64,000 nucleotides of DNA from CAYNZV01 sp965217095 (GTDB lineage: Bacteria; Latescibacterota; UBA2968; UBA8231). How positions within the stretch are numbered: the stretch's first letter is position 1; the number at the start of each line of letters is the position of its first letter. The stretch is taken from the NCBI GenBank assembly GCA_965217095.1, contig OZ244235.1, positions 1 to 64,000 on the forward strand, in the 5' to 3' direction. The notes beneath the pieces were generated by a model, which saw only the letters and a program-made list of their open reading frames with translations, ran no database searches and was not told the origin of the DNA. The translations under genes were made by a program, and so were the position numbers. Below are positions 43,251 through 53,206 of the stretch, one piece after another.

Positions 43251-46200
43251 TCATTTTACCAACAGCAAGCGGCTGGTTCTCACGTCGCGACCGGCGGACA
43301 ACTGATACATGTAGATACCCGTCCCCACCACTCTTCCGGCGTCGTCGGTTCCGTCCCAGGTTATGGAGTGGAGACCGCGCCTAACGGCGGTGGCGACGAT
43401 GTGTCGAATCCGTTGTCCCGTCACGTTGTAGATGGAGAATTCGACGGGACTCGCTTCGGGAAGATGGTAGTTTATAACGGTTTGTGCGTTGAACGGATTC
43501 GGAAAGTTCGGGAAAAGCGTCAACACCTGAGGTAGCGCGTGTCCATCGGCCGCTAACGACATAGGCGGCTCGGGATACGACACCTGCAGCTGCCGATTGG
43601 CCTGCAGATCGGTGCGGATGCTCTCGCGCCCATCTGGCCAGACGATACGCAAGGTGTCGATTCGAGTCTCGGCACCCAGGCCGAAGTGAATCTCCAAAGG
43701 CGCCTGGCTACCGTAGCCGAATCCCGGATGCAGCTCCTTGTACTGACGACCTTTCTGCGTAACCAGCAGGATCTGGGCGCCCAGTGCGTCTCGATTGCCG
43801 CCGATCCCGATAAGGTCCACCTGCAGCCAGCGGCTCTCTTCCAGCTCACTGCGATACAACCGACTCGATACCGCGTCGGCAACCAGCAGATCTTGGTCCC
43901 CATCGCCATCGAAATCGGCAACGCTGAGGCCGCGCCCGGCCGACTCCACCTCGAGGCCGGATAAACCGCCCAATGATCTCCACCCGTCGACACCGTTGTT
44001 GTACAACTGGTCACCGCCGTTTGCAAAACCCACGCCCGTGGTGATCAGATCCAGATCGCCGTCGTTGTCGGTGTCGACGAAAGCGGCGCCGGCGCACGAG
44101 GTTCCCAGCTTACCCGGTGCCTCCTCTGCGACCCAGCTGAATCCCGCTCCATCCAGATTCTTGAACAGTCGATTGTCTGACGCTTCTCCGGTAGTGAAGA
44201 TGTCGACGAATCCATCCCCGTCGTAGTCGCCGAAGACACCGGCCACGTCGTCGTTGGAAAATGGCACTCCGAGTTCCTCTCCGACCTCGGCGAACTGCCC
44301 CGTGTCATTCCGGTAGAGCCGGCTTGGTCCGTTCTTGTTCGCCACCAGAAGATCCGCATCGCCGTCACGATCGAAGTCCCCGAAGGACAGACCGCGACCG
44401 TCTCCGGCATCGTTCAGTCCTGTCTGCACCGCGATGTCGACGAAAGCTGCTCCGTCGTTGCGAAACAACCGGTTGGTATCCGGGCTGGCGTTTACCAGGA
44501 ACAGATCCAGATCGCCATCGGCATCGGCATCCCAGAACCCCGCGCTGCGGCCCGAACCTTCGTCCCCCAGCGAACCGCCTTCACCGCTGGCGAACTGCGC
44601 GGTTGCGTCCGAGAATCGGGAATCTTCGTTGCGCAACAACCGGTTGTCCTGGCCCTGACGGACGAGATACAGATCCAGATCACCGTCGCCATCGTAGTCG
44701 CCCACGGCAAACCCACGACCCACACCAGCGTCTGCAAGTCCAACCTCGGCATCGACCAGGTGAAATGAACCGCCGTCGTTGCGCAGCAATTGATCCTCAT
44801 ATCCTTGTCGCACGAGCAGAAAATCGAGATCGTTGTCGCCGTCGAAGTCGAAGAAACCGGCGCCGTTGCTGTTATTCAGATCGGCTTCGATCTCCACTGC
44901 CGAGTAGGTAACCGGCACCTCCACTAGTTCGAGGGGCCGAGGCTCGAGAAAGGTTGCCAAACTCTCGAACGACGTAGACATACCGAATTGAAGTTGATAC
45001 TTGCCACTTGCCAGCCCCGAGACCGACGGAAATTCAATCTCTCTGTCAGTAAACGGCTGCAGTGCCGGTTGCTGTTGTTGGTAGGAAGCTACAACTCGTC
45101 CGTCCCGGAGAATCCGGTACTCCACCTGGAAGGGCTGCGACCTTCCATTGCCACCATTTGATACTAGCAGTCGAGGAACCACATTGCTCGCAGCCACCGC
45201 CGCCGCAACGGGAGCCAGCACCGATTTGATCTCCAGACGCGGTTTCACTTCAAGTTCCGCGCCTCCCAAGAGGAAGTTGATCTGATCGCCGAGGAACCGC
45301 TGCCGGCTTTCCGACAGCGTCCGCGGAAGATCCAGACCCACGAATATGGTGCGAAAGCGACCGGCATCGAATCGCGCCGCGGCAACGCGCCCCAAGGTGT
45401 CCTGCAAAACCGGTTCCGTCCCGTCGCTAGGCAGGACAGAGAGGAAGTTGATACTGCCGTCGGACCGATCCCCCACCATGGTCTCGAACCCACTGAAACC
45501 TGCGCGGTATACCTGCGGTGCAATCCCCAGTATATTGCTTCGGAATTCGCCTCCGGTTGAGGAATACGCCATGTTGTGAGTCGCCAGGAGTATCCTCCCT
45601 CCTTGTTGTGCAAATTCCTCGACCAAGTTTTCTTCGTATTCGGCAAATCGCGGCGTCAGCCATATCACAAATTTTCCCGCGCCGATGTAGTGCTGCAGAA
45701 GGAGGTCGTAGAGTGATTTCTCGGATAGATCCGAACTCCTGTTCAGCACATTCGCTTCCAAACCCCTTGTTTCCAGGACCGCCCGGATGTCGTCGACTAC
45801 CGGGGCGCCCTGTTTCCGGTGTCTGTCGATGATCAGAACGGGACTCCACTGGGTGAAGTTCACCGCCTCAACGGTCAATAGCCGGGACCCCATGAGCCGG
45901 CGTCCGGTACTGTCGTGCACGCGAGCCACAATCTTGTAGCTGCCTTGCGCGGGGGGATCGAAGTTGGCTTGGAACAGACGGTGATCGGCGTCTTCCTCAC
46001 CGATGTTGCGTTCTAGAGGAAGCACGAGACCGCCCCGAACCGCTGAACCGCGCACCAGCAGCTCGACCGAATCCACCTCGGCCGTCGTCGTCACCTGTAT
46101 CGGCGTTGTATCACCGTGCAGCATGAGAGCCATATCGTTGCGAATGACCGTCCCTGGAATCTCCGTTTCCATCTCTTGACGGATACTCTGATTCAGCAGT

Positions 46201-49200
46201 GGCATGGCATTCGCGACGATTTCGCCCATATCTGGCAAACGCGCCACGTCGAAGGCGAGGAACACCGCCCGGTAGCCACCTGGATCCACGTGGACTCCTG
46301 CCGGATTGCCGTTCGTACTCAGGATCAGTGGGATAGCGTGTTCGTGGGGGACCAGCTTGCGATGTTTGATCCTCTGCCCATGGCTCAAAAACGTTCCCGC
46401 GCTGTCGGAGAACACAGACTCGAGTTGCTTGTCTTCGTAGTTGCCGGCTGTTGTGTGCAGGTACGTCTCGACGAATTCGGTAAAGCTGTGCGGAGAGCCG
46501 CCTCTCGAACCAAGGAACAATCGTCCGTGGCGATCGAGGAACTTCTGCAGAATTTCTGGCACGCCTGTCGTCCCGAACTCCCCGAGCCAGAAGAGCGCCT
46601 TGTTTTCTCCAGCGTAGCTTAGAATCAGCTCTTCGTACAGCCTTTTGTCCCTCTCGGGGTAATCGATGACGTCGGCGGTGGTATTGTTCATGGACATCGC
46701 CTCCAGGATCTGCTCCCGCAGGAAAGACCGGGCGCCTCCCGAAATCGATTGGTTGACGAAAACCAGGTTTGGTCGATCCATGAGCCGCAGAACCTGACGT
46801 CGGGCCGAGCTGGGAATACTGTTTCCCTGTTCATCAAAAATGCGCGCTGAATAGAGGAAGCTGCCCGATTCGGGGACCGGTACCGATCCCGTAAATCCGC
46901 CCCCTGCTTTTCGAGCCAATGGTACGGTCTGTACGAGGGCCATAGTCGGCAGCAGACGCACCTCAAGCTCGGAACGGACAACCTCTTCCGGTGCGTGGAT
47001 ATGAACCGTGGGTGCTTCGGATCCCTTTAGCAATACTGAATCCCCGACCAGTTCGTCCGTTTCAAACTCCAGCGCGACCTCTGGTTTATTCTCGGAGGTT
47101 AGATATGCCAACCCCGATTCGAGGAGGGAGTGGGTAATGTTGGCGTCTAGCGGACCGAGATCGAAAGGGAAATAGATCATGCGGAAGGTGCCCGTGTCGA
47201 CCCGCATTGCTGCTGCGTTGAAGGCGGCATCATACAGCATTGGTTCGGCGGGGTCTAAAAGAATTAGGGGCGAGTAGCTCGAGTTGAACGGTACCGATGA
47301 CTGCAGATCCAGCCCGGTAATCATGCTCCGCTTCGGAGACGATTTCTGCTGGATGTGCAACACCTCCCTCCCGAATGTTCCCCACGACCGCAGGCGCCTG
47401 GACGAGATCATCATCCGGCCCCCTTGCTCAAGGAATGAACGCATATGGATTCGTGCCTCCTTGCCGATCTCCTCACCCATCCATAGCACCGTACCACCAG
47501 TACGGGCAAACGCGGGCAACAGAACCTCGTAAAGCTCGCCTTCCTCTGGTGCACCATCGATGATGTAGTGAGACTGACCGCGAGCGGTTATCACCCGATC
47601 GAGGATTTCGACCATATTGGCACGGCTCTCTTCGGCTATCTCCTTGCTCACGAAGGTCATTACTTCCGCCTCGCCGGACGTCCTCCCTAAGAGGAGCGTC
47701 GAGTCGGCGAGAGTTGCGTACCCATTCTGACCGTAGACCCGGACGAAAATTTCGTAGAAACCCTCGTACTCGGGAGGAATCGAAGCTTCGAAAATATGGG
47801 CATCGCCTTGCATACCGAGCTTCTCCATCGGTACGGTCAATACGTGATCGTGTTCTTGGAGGGTGCGTATCATCAGATCCGCCTGGGAGATCTCGCCCTG
47901 CACCAAGGCTCGCACGGGAGTCGCAACTCCGCGTGGCACAACGGCCGAGCGGCCGAGGATTTCGTGGCCGGGGAGTTCGAAATCGACATCGTTTTCCGGG
48001 TATTCGCCCTCGACGACGAGCTTCAGGGTGTCCCGCTTCATCTCCGCCAACCCGCCCGTGTAGCTGGCAAAGATCCGATGACCATATTCCACCACGATCT
48101 GGATCTCGGTGCCCGGCGGCGCATCGCGACTCAATTTCAGGGGGACGACCTCGACGTGACTCTTGCCAGGATCCAGGTTGAATGATTCTTCGACGGTCAG
48201 TCGCTTCAATCTCTCCGACCAAATCCCCCGCTCCCACGCCGGCTCGATGAATTCCGAGTCCCAGCGTAAGGTGGGTCGCACACGCTTGAAGTTCCGTAGG
48301 GTCCAATTGTCAAGGGTCAATTCCAGCTGGACGGTCTCTCCAGGATTGAGGCGCCCGTCGCCATTGCCCGCCGTATCAAAGGTCGGGCTGTCCACCAGAT
48401 CGAGATTGAAGTCCAGCATCAGTCCCATCAAACCGGAGGGAGCGCGCTGAAATACAAACCCGTGGAGAACCCCGTCGAGCACGATATTCGACGATGAAAC
48501 CTCGATGCGGCTCGAGTCTGCCGGATCGATGAGGATTCCGTACCAGCTGTCTCCCCGCTGCATCGATCCGAAGAAAACATCCGACTTCGAATGGTCACCG
48601 ACGATCAGATCACCGTTGATCTCCAGCTCCGACAGGTTAGGATCCACTCCACCGCGCAACCGGTCGCTTCCCGACATGCGTACATTTGTCTCCGCGTGAA
48701 TGTGCAGCTCGCCGTCGATTGCTACGCGCACATCTCCGTCGACTAGAACGTCGCCGGCCCAATCCACCCTTTCATTGATGATGCCAGCCCAGCGGGGCTG
48801 CGTAACGTCGACGATCATGGTTGTGCCCCTGCGATTCATATCGAGGCTCAGACCTGTTGTGGCCGTCGAGGAGTGCCCCCACGGGTTGTTCGAAGGGTTG
48901 GAAAACCGATCCAATCGCTTCGCCCGCACGCCGTCGAAAGGGTCGGTGGCATCACCGAAGTTGCCCCCGTTCAGATTCGAATAAGCAGCATCATGGGACC
49001 AATAGTCGAGATTGTCGCGACCGAACCGGCCATCGGGAAAACGGCCCTTCGGGAACCCTGAATCAGAGAATAGACCGTCGGCACATATGAGGTCCGTGGC
49101 TTTGGCCGTTTCGTCGCCATTTCCCCCGGATTGGGGTCGGACGTGCCAGACCAAAAGGCCTTCTCCAGGGATGTTCCGTCGGTAGAACGAACTCGACCGT

Positions 49201-50279
49201 GTTACTTGCTCGAGGAGCAGATATTCTTGCGCGGAGGAGCGACCGCCGACACCGGCTACGCGCAGCGGAATCTTGAAGATGTTACCTCCGGAAAGTCGAT
49301 CGGCCACCTCCAATCCGACAACATCCGTCGCCACCTCTATTAAACTCTGGTTGTCCACCCCGATCCAGCCCAGTAACTCCAAACTGCGGGCGCTGAACGG
49401 CACAGGTCCGCCATGGCCCGTCCATCCGTGGGCACCCCATCCCATCAATCCCCAGCGGCCGATGCCGGCGCTGTCCTCTTCAGGTGTGCGAAAAGAAAGG
49501 TCGTATAAGTCGGGAAGTCCGAGCCGGTGTCCGAACTCGTGGGCCATGGATCCAACCGTCTGGGCGAAGTTTCCCTCCTGTTGCAGGGCCCCGTTCCTGA
49601 TGGAGCCTGCGATGGTGATCGTGCCGCCATCTGCGCCAGCATCATCACTGTCGAACATGATCGATCCCAGGTTCGCAATGCCCGTGGCACCACCTACAAT
49701 GAATCCGCGGGGGGTGGACAGGGTGTTGACGAAGATGTAATCGACGAATCCGTCATCGTCACCCGAGTTCGGAATGCCGTCCTCGCCGTCGTTGTCGAAT
49801 TGCGACATGTCGACGTCCCGGTCGACCTGGGCCAAAATCTCAGCCAGGAATTCGTCATACTTGCCGTACTGCAAGGGGTCGTGCACCAGGTATGCCGAAG
49901 CAGGGCGATCAGAGATGTACCGCTTCGGCAGCACTCTACCATTGACCGTGAGCCGCGCACCGGACATCTCGGTGAAAAAGTGGGAAAAGCTTCCTGGAAG
50001 ATTCTCGTCAAAAAGCTTGCTGGCGAAGGACGGCGCCGTCTGAATCTGCGGCGCCTCGTCCTTGAATTTCGCGTAGACGACGAGGACATTGACACTTCCC
50101 GTCGTGTGCGACAAAGTCAGCTTCGCCACTGCTCCGGCAGGCTGTTGGGGAGGTTCGTAACCCGAGCAAACGAACTCTTGGGCCGCCGCAGGAACGAACG
50201 CACTGAGGCCCAGGAAGAGGGGGAGAATCTTAGGGGACACACCTATAAGATGCTCCAATTTCAGTACGGAACCCAACAT
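43251..50279 (-). CDS. Giant secreted M6 metalloprotease with FG-GAP, ASPIC and sorting domains
   Basis: A 2342-residue exported protein. Signal peptide ends near AAAQ (residue 34). The M6 immune-inhibitor-A peptidase (about 60-480) has HEFGHRLGLPDLYD (H247, E248, H251). A beta-rich region and an Ig-like segment follow to about 740. Then come three similar modules of roughly 308 residues (cores near 900, 1206, 1515), each an Ig-like part plus a Rossmann-like part (LWMGEE, LFWLGEF, VIWLTPR). FG-GAP/VCBS repeats (DYDGDGDLDLYLV type) span 1800-2143, an ASPIC/UnbV domain 2144-2240, and a FlgD-Ig/T9SS-type terminus (FPNFPNPFN) ends it. GGAG lies before ATG 50279. One uninterrupted frame. Confidence 0.9.
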   Translation of the reverse strand: MLGSVLKLEHLIGVSPKILPLFLGLSAFVPAAAQEFVCSGYEPPQQPAGAVAKLTLSHTTGSVNVLVVYAKFKDEAPQIQTAPSFASKLFDENLPGSFSHFFTEMSGARLTVNGRVLPKRYISDRPASAYLVHDPLQYGKYDEFLAEILAQVDRDVDMSQFDNDGEDGIPNSGDDDGFVDYIFVNTLSTPRGFIVGGATGIANLGSIMFDSDDAGADGGTITIAGSIRNGALQQEGNFAQTVGSMAHEFGHRLGLPDLYDLSFRTPEEDSAGIGRWGLMGWGAHGWTGHGGPVPFSARSLELLGWIGVDNQSLIEVATDVVGLEVADRLSGGNIFKIPLRVAGVGGRSSAQEYLLLEQVTRSSSFYRRNIPGEGLLVWHVRPQSGGNGDETAKATDLICADGLFSDSGFPKGRFPDGRFGRDNLDYWSHDAAYSNLNGGNFGDATDPFDGVRAKRLDRFSNPSNNPWGHSSTATTGLSLDMNRRGTTMIVDVTQPRWAGIINERVDWAGDVLVDGDVRVAIDGELHIHAETNVRMSGSDRLRGGVDPNLSELEINGDLIVGDHSKSDVFFGSMQRGDSWYGILIDPADSSRIEVSSSNIVLDGVLHGFVFQRAPSGLMGLMLDFNLDLVDSPTFDTAGNGDGRLNPGETVQLELTLDNWTLRNFKRVRPTLRWDSEFIEPAWERGIWSERLKRLTVEESFNLDPGKSHVEVVPLKLSRDAPPGTEIQIVVEYGHRIFASYTGGLAEMKRDTLKLVVEGEYPENDVDFELPGHEILGRSAVVPRGVATPVRALVQGEISQADLMIRTLQEHDHVLTVPMEKLGMQGDAHIFEASIPPEYEGFYEIFVRVYGQNGYATLADSTLLLGRTSGEAEVMTFVSKEIAEESRANMVEILDRVITARGQSHYIIDGAPEEGELYEVLLPAFARTGGTVLWMGEEIGKEARIHMRSFLEQGGRMMISSRRLRSWGTFGREVLHIQQKSSPKRSMITGLDLQSSVPFNSSYSPLILLDPAEPMLYDAAFNAAAMRVDTGTFRMIYFPFDLGPLDANITHSLLESGLAYLTSENKPEVALEFETDELVGDSVLLKGSEAPTVHIHAPEEVVRSELEVRLLPTMALVQTVPLARKAGGGFTGSVPVPESGSFLYSARIFDEQGNSIPSSARRQVLRLMDRPNLVFVNQSISGGARSFLREQILEAMSMNNTTADVIDYPERDKRLYEELILSYAGENKALFWLGEFGTTGVPEILQKFLDRHGRLFLGSRGGSPHSFTEFVETYLHTTAGNYEDKQLESVFSDSAGTFLSHGQRIKHRKLVPHEHAIPLILSTNGNPAGVHVDPGGYRAVFLAFDVARLPDMGEIVANAMPLLNQSIRQEMETEIPGTVIRNDMALMLHGDTTPIQVTTTAEVDSVELLVRGSAVRGGLVLPLERNIGEEDADHRLFQANFDPPAQGSYKIVARVHDSTGRRLMGSRLLTVEAVNFTQWSPVLIIDRHRKQGAPVVDDIRAVLETRGLEANVLNRSSDLSEKSLYDLLLQHYIGAGKFVIWLTPRFAEYEENLVEEFAQQGGRILLATHNMAYSSTGGEFRSNILGIAPQVYRAGFSGFETMVGDRSDGSINFLSVLPSDGTEPVLQDTLGRVAAARFDAGRFRTIFVGLDLPRTLSESRQRFLGDQINFLLGGAELEVKPRLEIKSVLAPVAAAVAASNVVPRLLVSNGGNGRSQPFQVEYRILRDGRVVASYQQQQPALQPFTDREIEFPSVSGLASGKYQLQFGMSTSFESLATFLEPRPLELVEVPVTYSAVEIEADLNNSNGAGFFDFDGDNDLDFLLVRQGYEDQLLRNDGGSFHLVDAEVGLADAGVGRGFAVGDYDGDGDLDLYLVRQGQDNRLLRNEDSRFSDATAQFASGEGGSLGDEGSGRSAGFWDADADGDLDLFLVNASPDTNRLFRNDGAAFVDIAVQTGLNDAGDGRGLSFGDFDRDGDADLLVANKNGPSRLYRNDTGQFAEVGEELGVPFSNDDVAGVFGDYDGDGFVDIFTTGEASDNRLFKNLDGAGFSWVAEEAPGKLGTSCAGAAFVDTDNDGDLDLITTGVGFANGGDQLYNNGVDGWRSLGGLSGLEVESAGRGLSVADFDGDGDQDLLVADAVSSRLYRSELEESRWLQVDLIGIGGNRDALGAQILLVTQKGRQYKELHPGFGYGSQAPLEIHFGLGAETRIDTLRIVWPDGRESIRTDLQANRQLQVSYPEPPMSLAADGHALPQVLTLFPNFPNPFNAQTVINYHLPEASPVEFSIYNVTGQRIRHIVATAVRRGLHSITWDGTDDAGRVVGTGIYMYQLSAGRDVRTSRLLLVK

Positions 50280-50903
50280 TTTGTACTCCAGCCGTTAGCG
50301 GAACACAGGGTCTTGGGGAGAATCGATGAAGTTGAGATGGCCGCCGATCCACGAAGCGGATGGCGGGGGGGATAGGGCAAAACACTCGAGGGGGAATTTC
50401 TAGCACGATCAATTGCAACTTGTGTGCCACATTCTTCGACACTTTCTTATATTATTTAATAACAGCATGTTACACTATACGCATGAGCCATATGACCACA
50501 TGATACCACATGTTTTTTCGTGATTTTCACAGCGATATGTGGTAGTCGGAGAAGATTGAGACGCACGATCTGCGCCGTCCCACACGGAGGGATGGAAATA
50601 ATTTCCGAGAAAGGAAGGAACTATTTTCCTGCGCCAGTGTGTTCTTTGAGAATTTTAATCCTGGTCGGGCCGGTTTTTAGGAGGGCAAACGGATATGGTC
50701 CGCTGGCAACGCGGACCGACGTCGCAAGGCAGATCCCAGGACCTTGCGGCGCGGCAACAGATAATCGGGTGTTTTGGTCACAGAAATTGGGAAGTTACCT
50801 GCAAATTCCGCGGAGGTAGGCTGACATCAAGGGGCTGCAGGCGCGTAGCGCGAGGAATAGCGGTGAGTCGTATTGAGGGATACGAGGCTCACGTTTGAAG
50901 TCT
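50280..50903. other. Long intergenic region upstream of the M6 protease
   Basis: About 620 bases without a supported gene. The part at 50440-50530 is strongly AT-rich and holds ACCACATG twice (50495 and 50505), a plausible promoter zone for the minus-strand protease. The hairpins at 50697-50748 are listed separately. Nothing else recognised. Confidence 0.4.
50697..50748. ncRNA. Candidate structured RNA: two adjacent perfect hairpins
   Basis: GGTCCGC/GCGGACC (50697-50703 with 50711-50717, 7-base loop) and CGCAAGG/CCTTGCG (50723-50729 with 50742-50748, 12-base loop), five bases apart in a region with no gene. Strand undetermined. No known family could be assigned. Confidence 0.3.
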
Positions 50904-51833
50904 CTACTTTGGCAGACCGAGGTCGTAAAAAACATGGTTGATCTTCCAGGAACCGCCTTTGCGGCTCGCCAACCACAGGACGTAACGGTCGAGGCTGTGC
51001 TCGGCGGGCCCTTTGTCGTATTTGGTAGTAACCGTCTCCCTGGTTACGGCAACCGCTTCCTGACCGTTGTCACCTAGGGTCGCGTAGACCACACTGCGAT
51101 CAATTTCGTATGTGGCGTTTCCGAGTCGTTTCGTGAGCCAGCTTTCCCAGTCTTCGGTATGGCCGAAGATGATTTTCCACGTTGCCGGCTTCACCTCTTT
51201 TTCGCCGCTGTAGGCCGCCATCTTTTCGGTGTAGAAACCGGCGATCGATCCTGGACTGCCCTGCTCCCACGCTTCCTTCTCCTGCTCTAGCAGCTCGTTC
51301 AATTCGGGAACAGGATCAAAGGGTCGGATAATGCCTACGGTCGTAGAATCACCCAGGTTCTGCACGTATCCCGATACCAGCCACTCATCGTCTATCTTGT
51401 CGAAGAACCACAGTCGTTCCTCGAACAACGGTTCGGATTTTCCAGTCGCCTTGTCGATGACAACACCGGAATCGATGGTGGTCGCAATCGCTTTTTCGTG
51501 CTGGGGTACCAACACGAGGATGAACGGCATCACCCGGTCGAAGTCGAAGCGCTTTGCCTGCAGTTGGATAGGGAGTGAACGACCGAGATCGGATCGACTC
51601 TCATGGAGAACCGTCCAGCCCCGCGGATCGATGGTCCCGTGCCCTTCGTACACGGCGACTTCCTCGATATAACTCTCCAGCATCTGCTCGGCGTTGCCGC
51701 GTCGCTTGGCAAATTTCTCGTTGTCTATGGTCTTGCGGATCAGAATGGTCTCAGGTGTTTCGGCGGCTCTGGCTTGCATCCCCAAGATGCCAACCATCAT
51801 CGCTCCGGCGCCGAAGCATCTAACGATTCTCAT
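50904..51833 (-). CDS. Exported protein of unknown function (NTF2-like pattern)
   Basis: A 309-residue protein. ATG 51833 with GAGGAGATTGTC upstream gives a signal peptide cleaved after ARA. The mature part has two similar halves beginning IRKTIDNEKFAKRRG and LLEQEKEAWEQGSPGS, each followed by an aromatic-rich W..L/W..I pattern, which suggests two NTF2-like units. No catalytic motif. No confident family name. Confidence 0.65.
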   Translation of the reverse strand: MRIVRCFGAGAMMVGILGMQARAAETPETILIRKTIDNEKFAKRRGNAEQMLESYIEEVAVYEGHGTIDPRGWTVLHESRSDLGRSLPIQLQAKRFDFDRVMPFILVLVPQHEKAIATTIDSGVVIDKATGKSEPLFEERLWFFDKIDDEWLVSGYVQNLGDSTTVGIIRPFDPVPELNELLEQEKEAWEQGSPGSIAGFYTEKMAAYSGEKEVKPATWKIIFGHTEDWESWLTKRLGNATYEIDRSVVYATLGDNGQEAVAVTRETVTTKYDKGPAEHSLDRYVLWLASRKGGSWKINHVFYDLGLPK

Positions 51834-52032
51834 GACAATCTCCTCAATTTCGCTATCCCTACTCTTCACTAACCTTGACTTCGATCTCCCTCAGCCCGGC
51901 CGAAAGACCAGAACTAATATCACCAACGTGGGTCTGCAGCGCGAGGTCTGCCGCAAACCGTTGGAAAAGAATCATTTATGTCCTTTCTACTGGATTCGAA
52001 TCCTGCTGGGTGCGGTTGGCATGGCCGTTTTA

Positions 52033-52428
52033 CTAGCTCTGATCGATCGGTTTCTCTTCCATCAAAGCCAGGATATTCGCCTCTGAGTCTTTGAAGAAAG
52101 CCATCCACAATGCGTGGTCTCCCATATCCGCAATCTTGTGGGGCTCGCCGTCAAAGGCAACCTTCCTTGCCTTAAGACTCTCGCAGACACCTTCGATGTC
52201 CTCGACCTTGTAGTAGAGAACCGATGAATAAGTGTCCGCCGTTTCCTCCTCAGGCAGCGTCAGCATGAGCCGCACTCCTGAACAATCGAAGAAGGCCATT
52301 CCACCCACCTGGAACAGGTGGTTCATACCTAGTTGATCACGATAAAACGCCACAGCCCGGTCGAGATCCTTGACGCTCATGGAAATCTGACCGATGACAG
52401 ACAATCCGAACTCGTTCTGCGCCGGCAT
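52033..52428 (-). CDS. VOC (glyoxalase-like) family protein
   Basis: A 131-residue VOC protein: IGQISMSVKDLDRAVAFYRDQLGMNHLF, FDCSGVRLMLTLP, and DHALWMAFFKDSEANILALMEEK, with the E of NILALME in the usual metal position. GGGAGG precedes ATG 52428. It follows the GDPD gene by 33 bases and is probably in the same transcript. Confidence 0.88.
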   Translation of the reverse strand: MPAQNEFGLSVIGQISMSVKDLDRAVAFYRDQLGMNHLFQVGGMAFFDCSGVRLMLTLPEEETADTYSSVLYYKVEDIEGVCESLKARKVAFDGEPHKIADMGDHALWMAFFKDSEANILALMEEKPIDQS

Positions 52429-52461
52429 CTGAAAACCTCCCTGTATAATCTTGCCCGAATA

Positions 52462-53187
52462 TCAGTATTGCACTTCCGCGAGATACTCGTGAAGTGTTCG
52501 AGGATCCGGCAGCGGCATCCCGACAACTCCGCTCGCCACCGCCCGTTCCAGTTGCTCCCGCGTCCGCACAGTGGTGGATAACACAAACAACCCGCCGGAC
52601 GCGCATGATGCGATTATGTCCGGAGTCAGAAGCTCGTTCCAGATTATTATATGATGAGCTCCCAACTCGAGCGCGCTCTCAATATTCTCCTGGCTCGGTT
52701 CCAGGCAGGTGAAACCAACACCGATCTCAGGTGCCAGCTGTTTCACAAGTGCGAGGGATTCGGAATTTCTTCCTATTGCATAAACCTGCTCCGAGCGCCC
52801 ACAATCTTGAACGACCTCCACCAACTGCTCGATGACGTCCGGAGCCTTTACGTCCAGCAGGTAGTTGACCCTGACGCCGCAGGCATCGAAAAGCTCCGCC
52901 AATGTTGGAATCCGCTCGTTCGCAAATTCAGCATCGAACCAGCTTCCGGCGTCGAGCTGCTTGAGATCCTCGAGATCGAGATCGCCGACCCCTCCCTGCC
53001 CATCCGTGGTGCGGTCAACGGTTCCATCGTGCAGAAGAACGAGGTGCCCGTCTCGAGACATTCGGAGATCCACCTCGATCCATCCGATGCCGTACTCCAT
53101 CGTGCGTTTGAAGGAAGCAAGGGTGTTCTCGGGAGCGTATCCCTCTCCCCCTCTATGAGCTACATCCCAAAAGCTGTTGTTACTCAT
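52462..53187 (-). CDS. Glycerophosphodiester phosphodiesterase
   Basis: A 241-residue GDPD of the TIM-barrel family, releasing glycerol-3-phosphate from glycerophosphodiesters. Motifs: AHRGGEGYAPENT (H11, R12, E20), WIEVDLRMSRDGHLVLLHD and LLDVKAP. No signal peptide, so cytoplasmic. ATG 53187 was chosen because GGAGGACACACG precedes it; the upstream open stretch overlaps the epimerase gene. Middle member of an epimerase-GDPD-VOC run. Confidence 0.92.
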   Translation of the reverse strand: MSNNSFWDVAHRGGEGYAPENTLASFKRTMEYGIGWIEVDLRMSRDGHLVLLHDGTVDRTTDGQGGVGDLDLEDLKQLDAGSWFDAEFANERIPTLAELFDACGVRVNYLLDVKAPDVIEQLVEVVQDCGRSEQVYAIGRNSESLALVKQLAPEIGVGFTCLEPSQENIESALELGAHHIIIWNELLTPDIIASCASGGLFVLSTTVRTREQLERAVASGVVGMPLPDPRTLHEYLAEVQY

Positions 53188-53206
53188 CGTGTGTCCTCCG
53201 ACACTT

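Noticed and set aside
50640..50760. Possible c-di-GMP (GEMM) riboswitch from GGGCAAAC and GTCGCAAGG
   Set aside because: The required GACGCAAAGCC element and tetraloop receptor are absent and no plus-strand gene follows.
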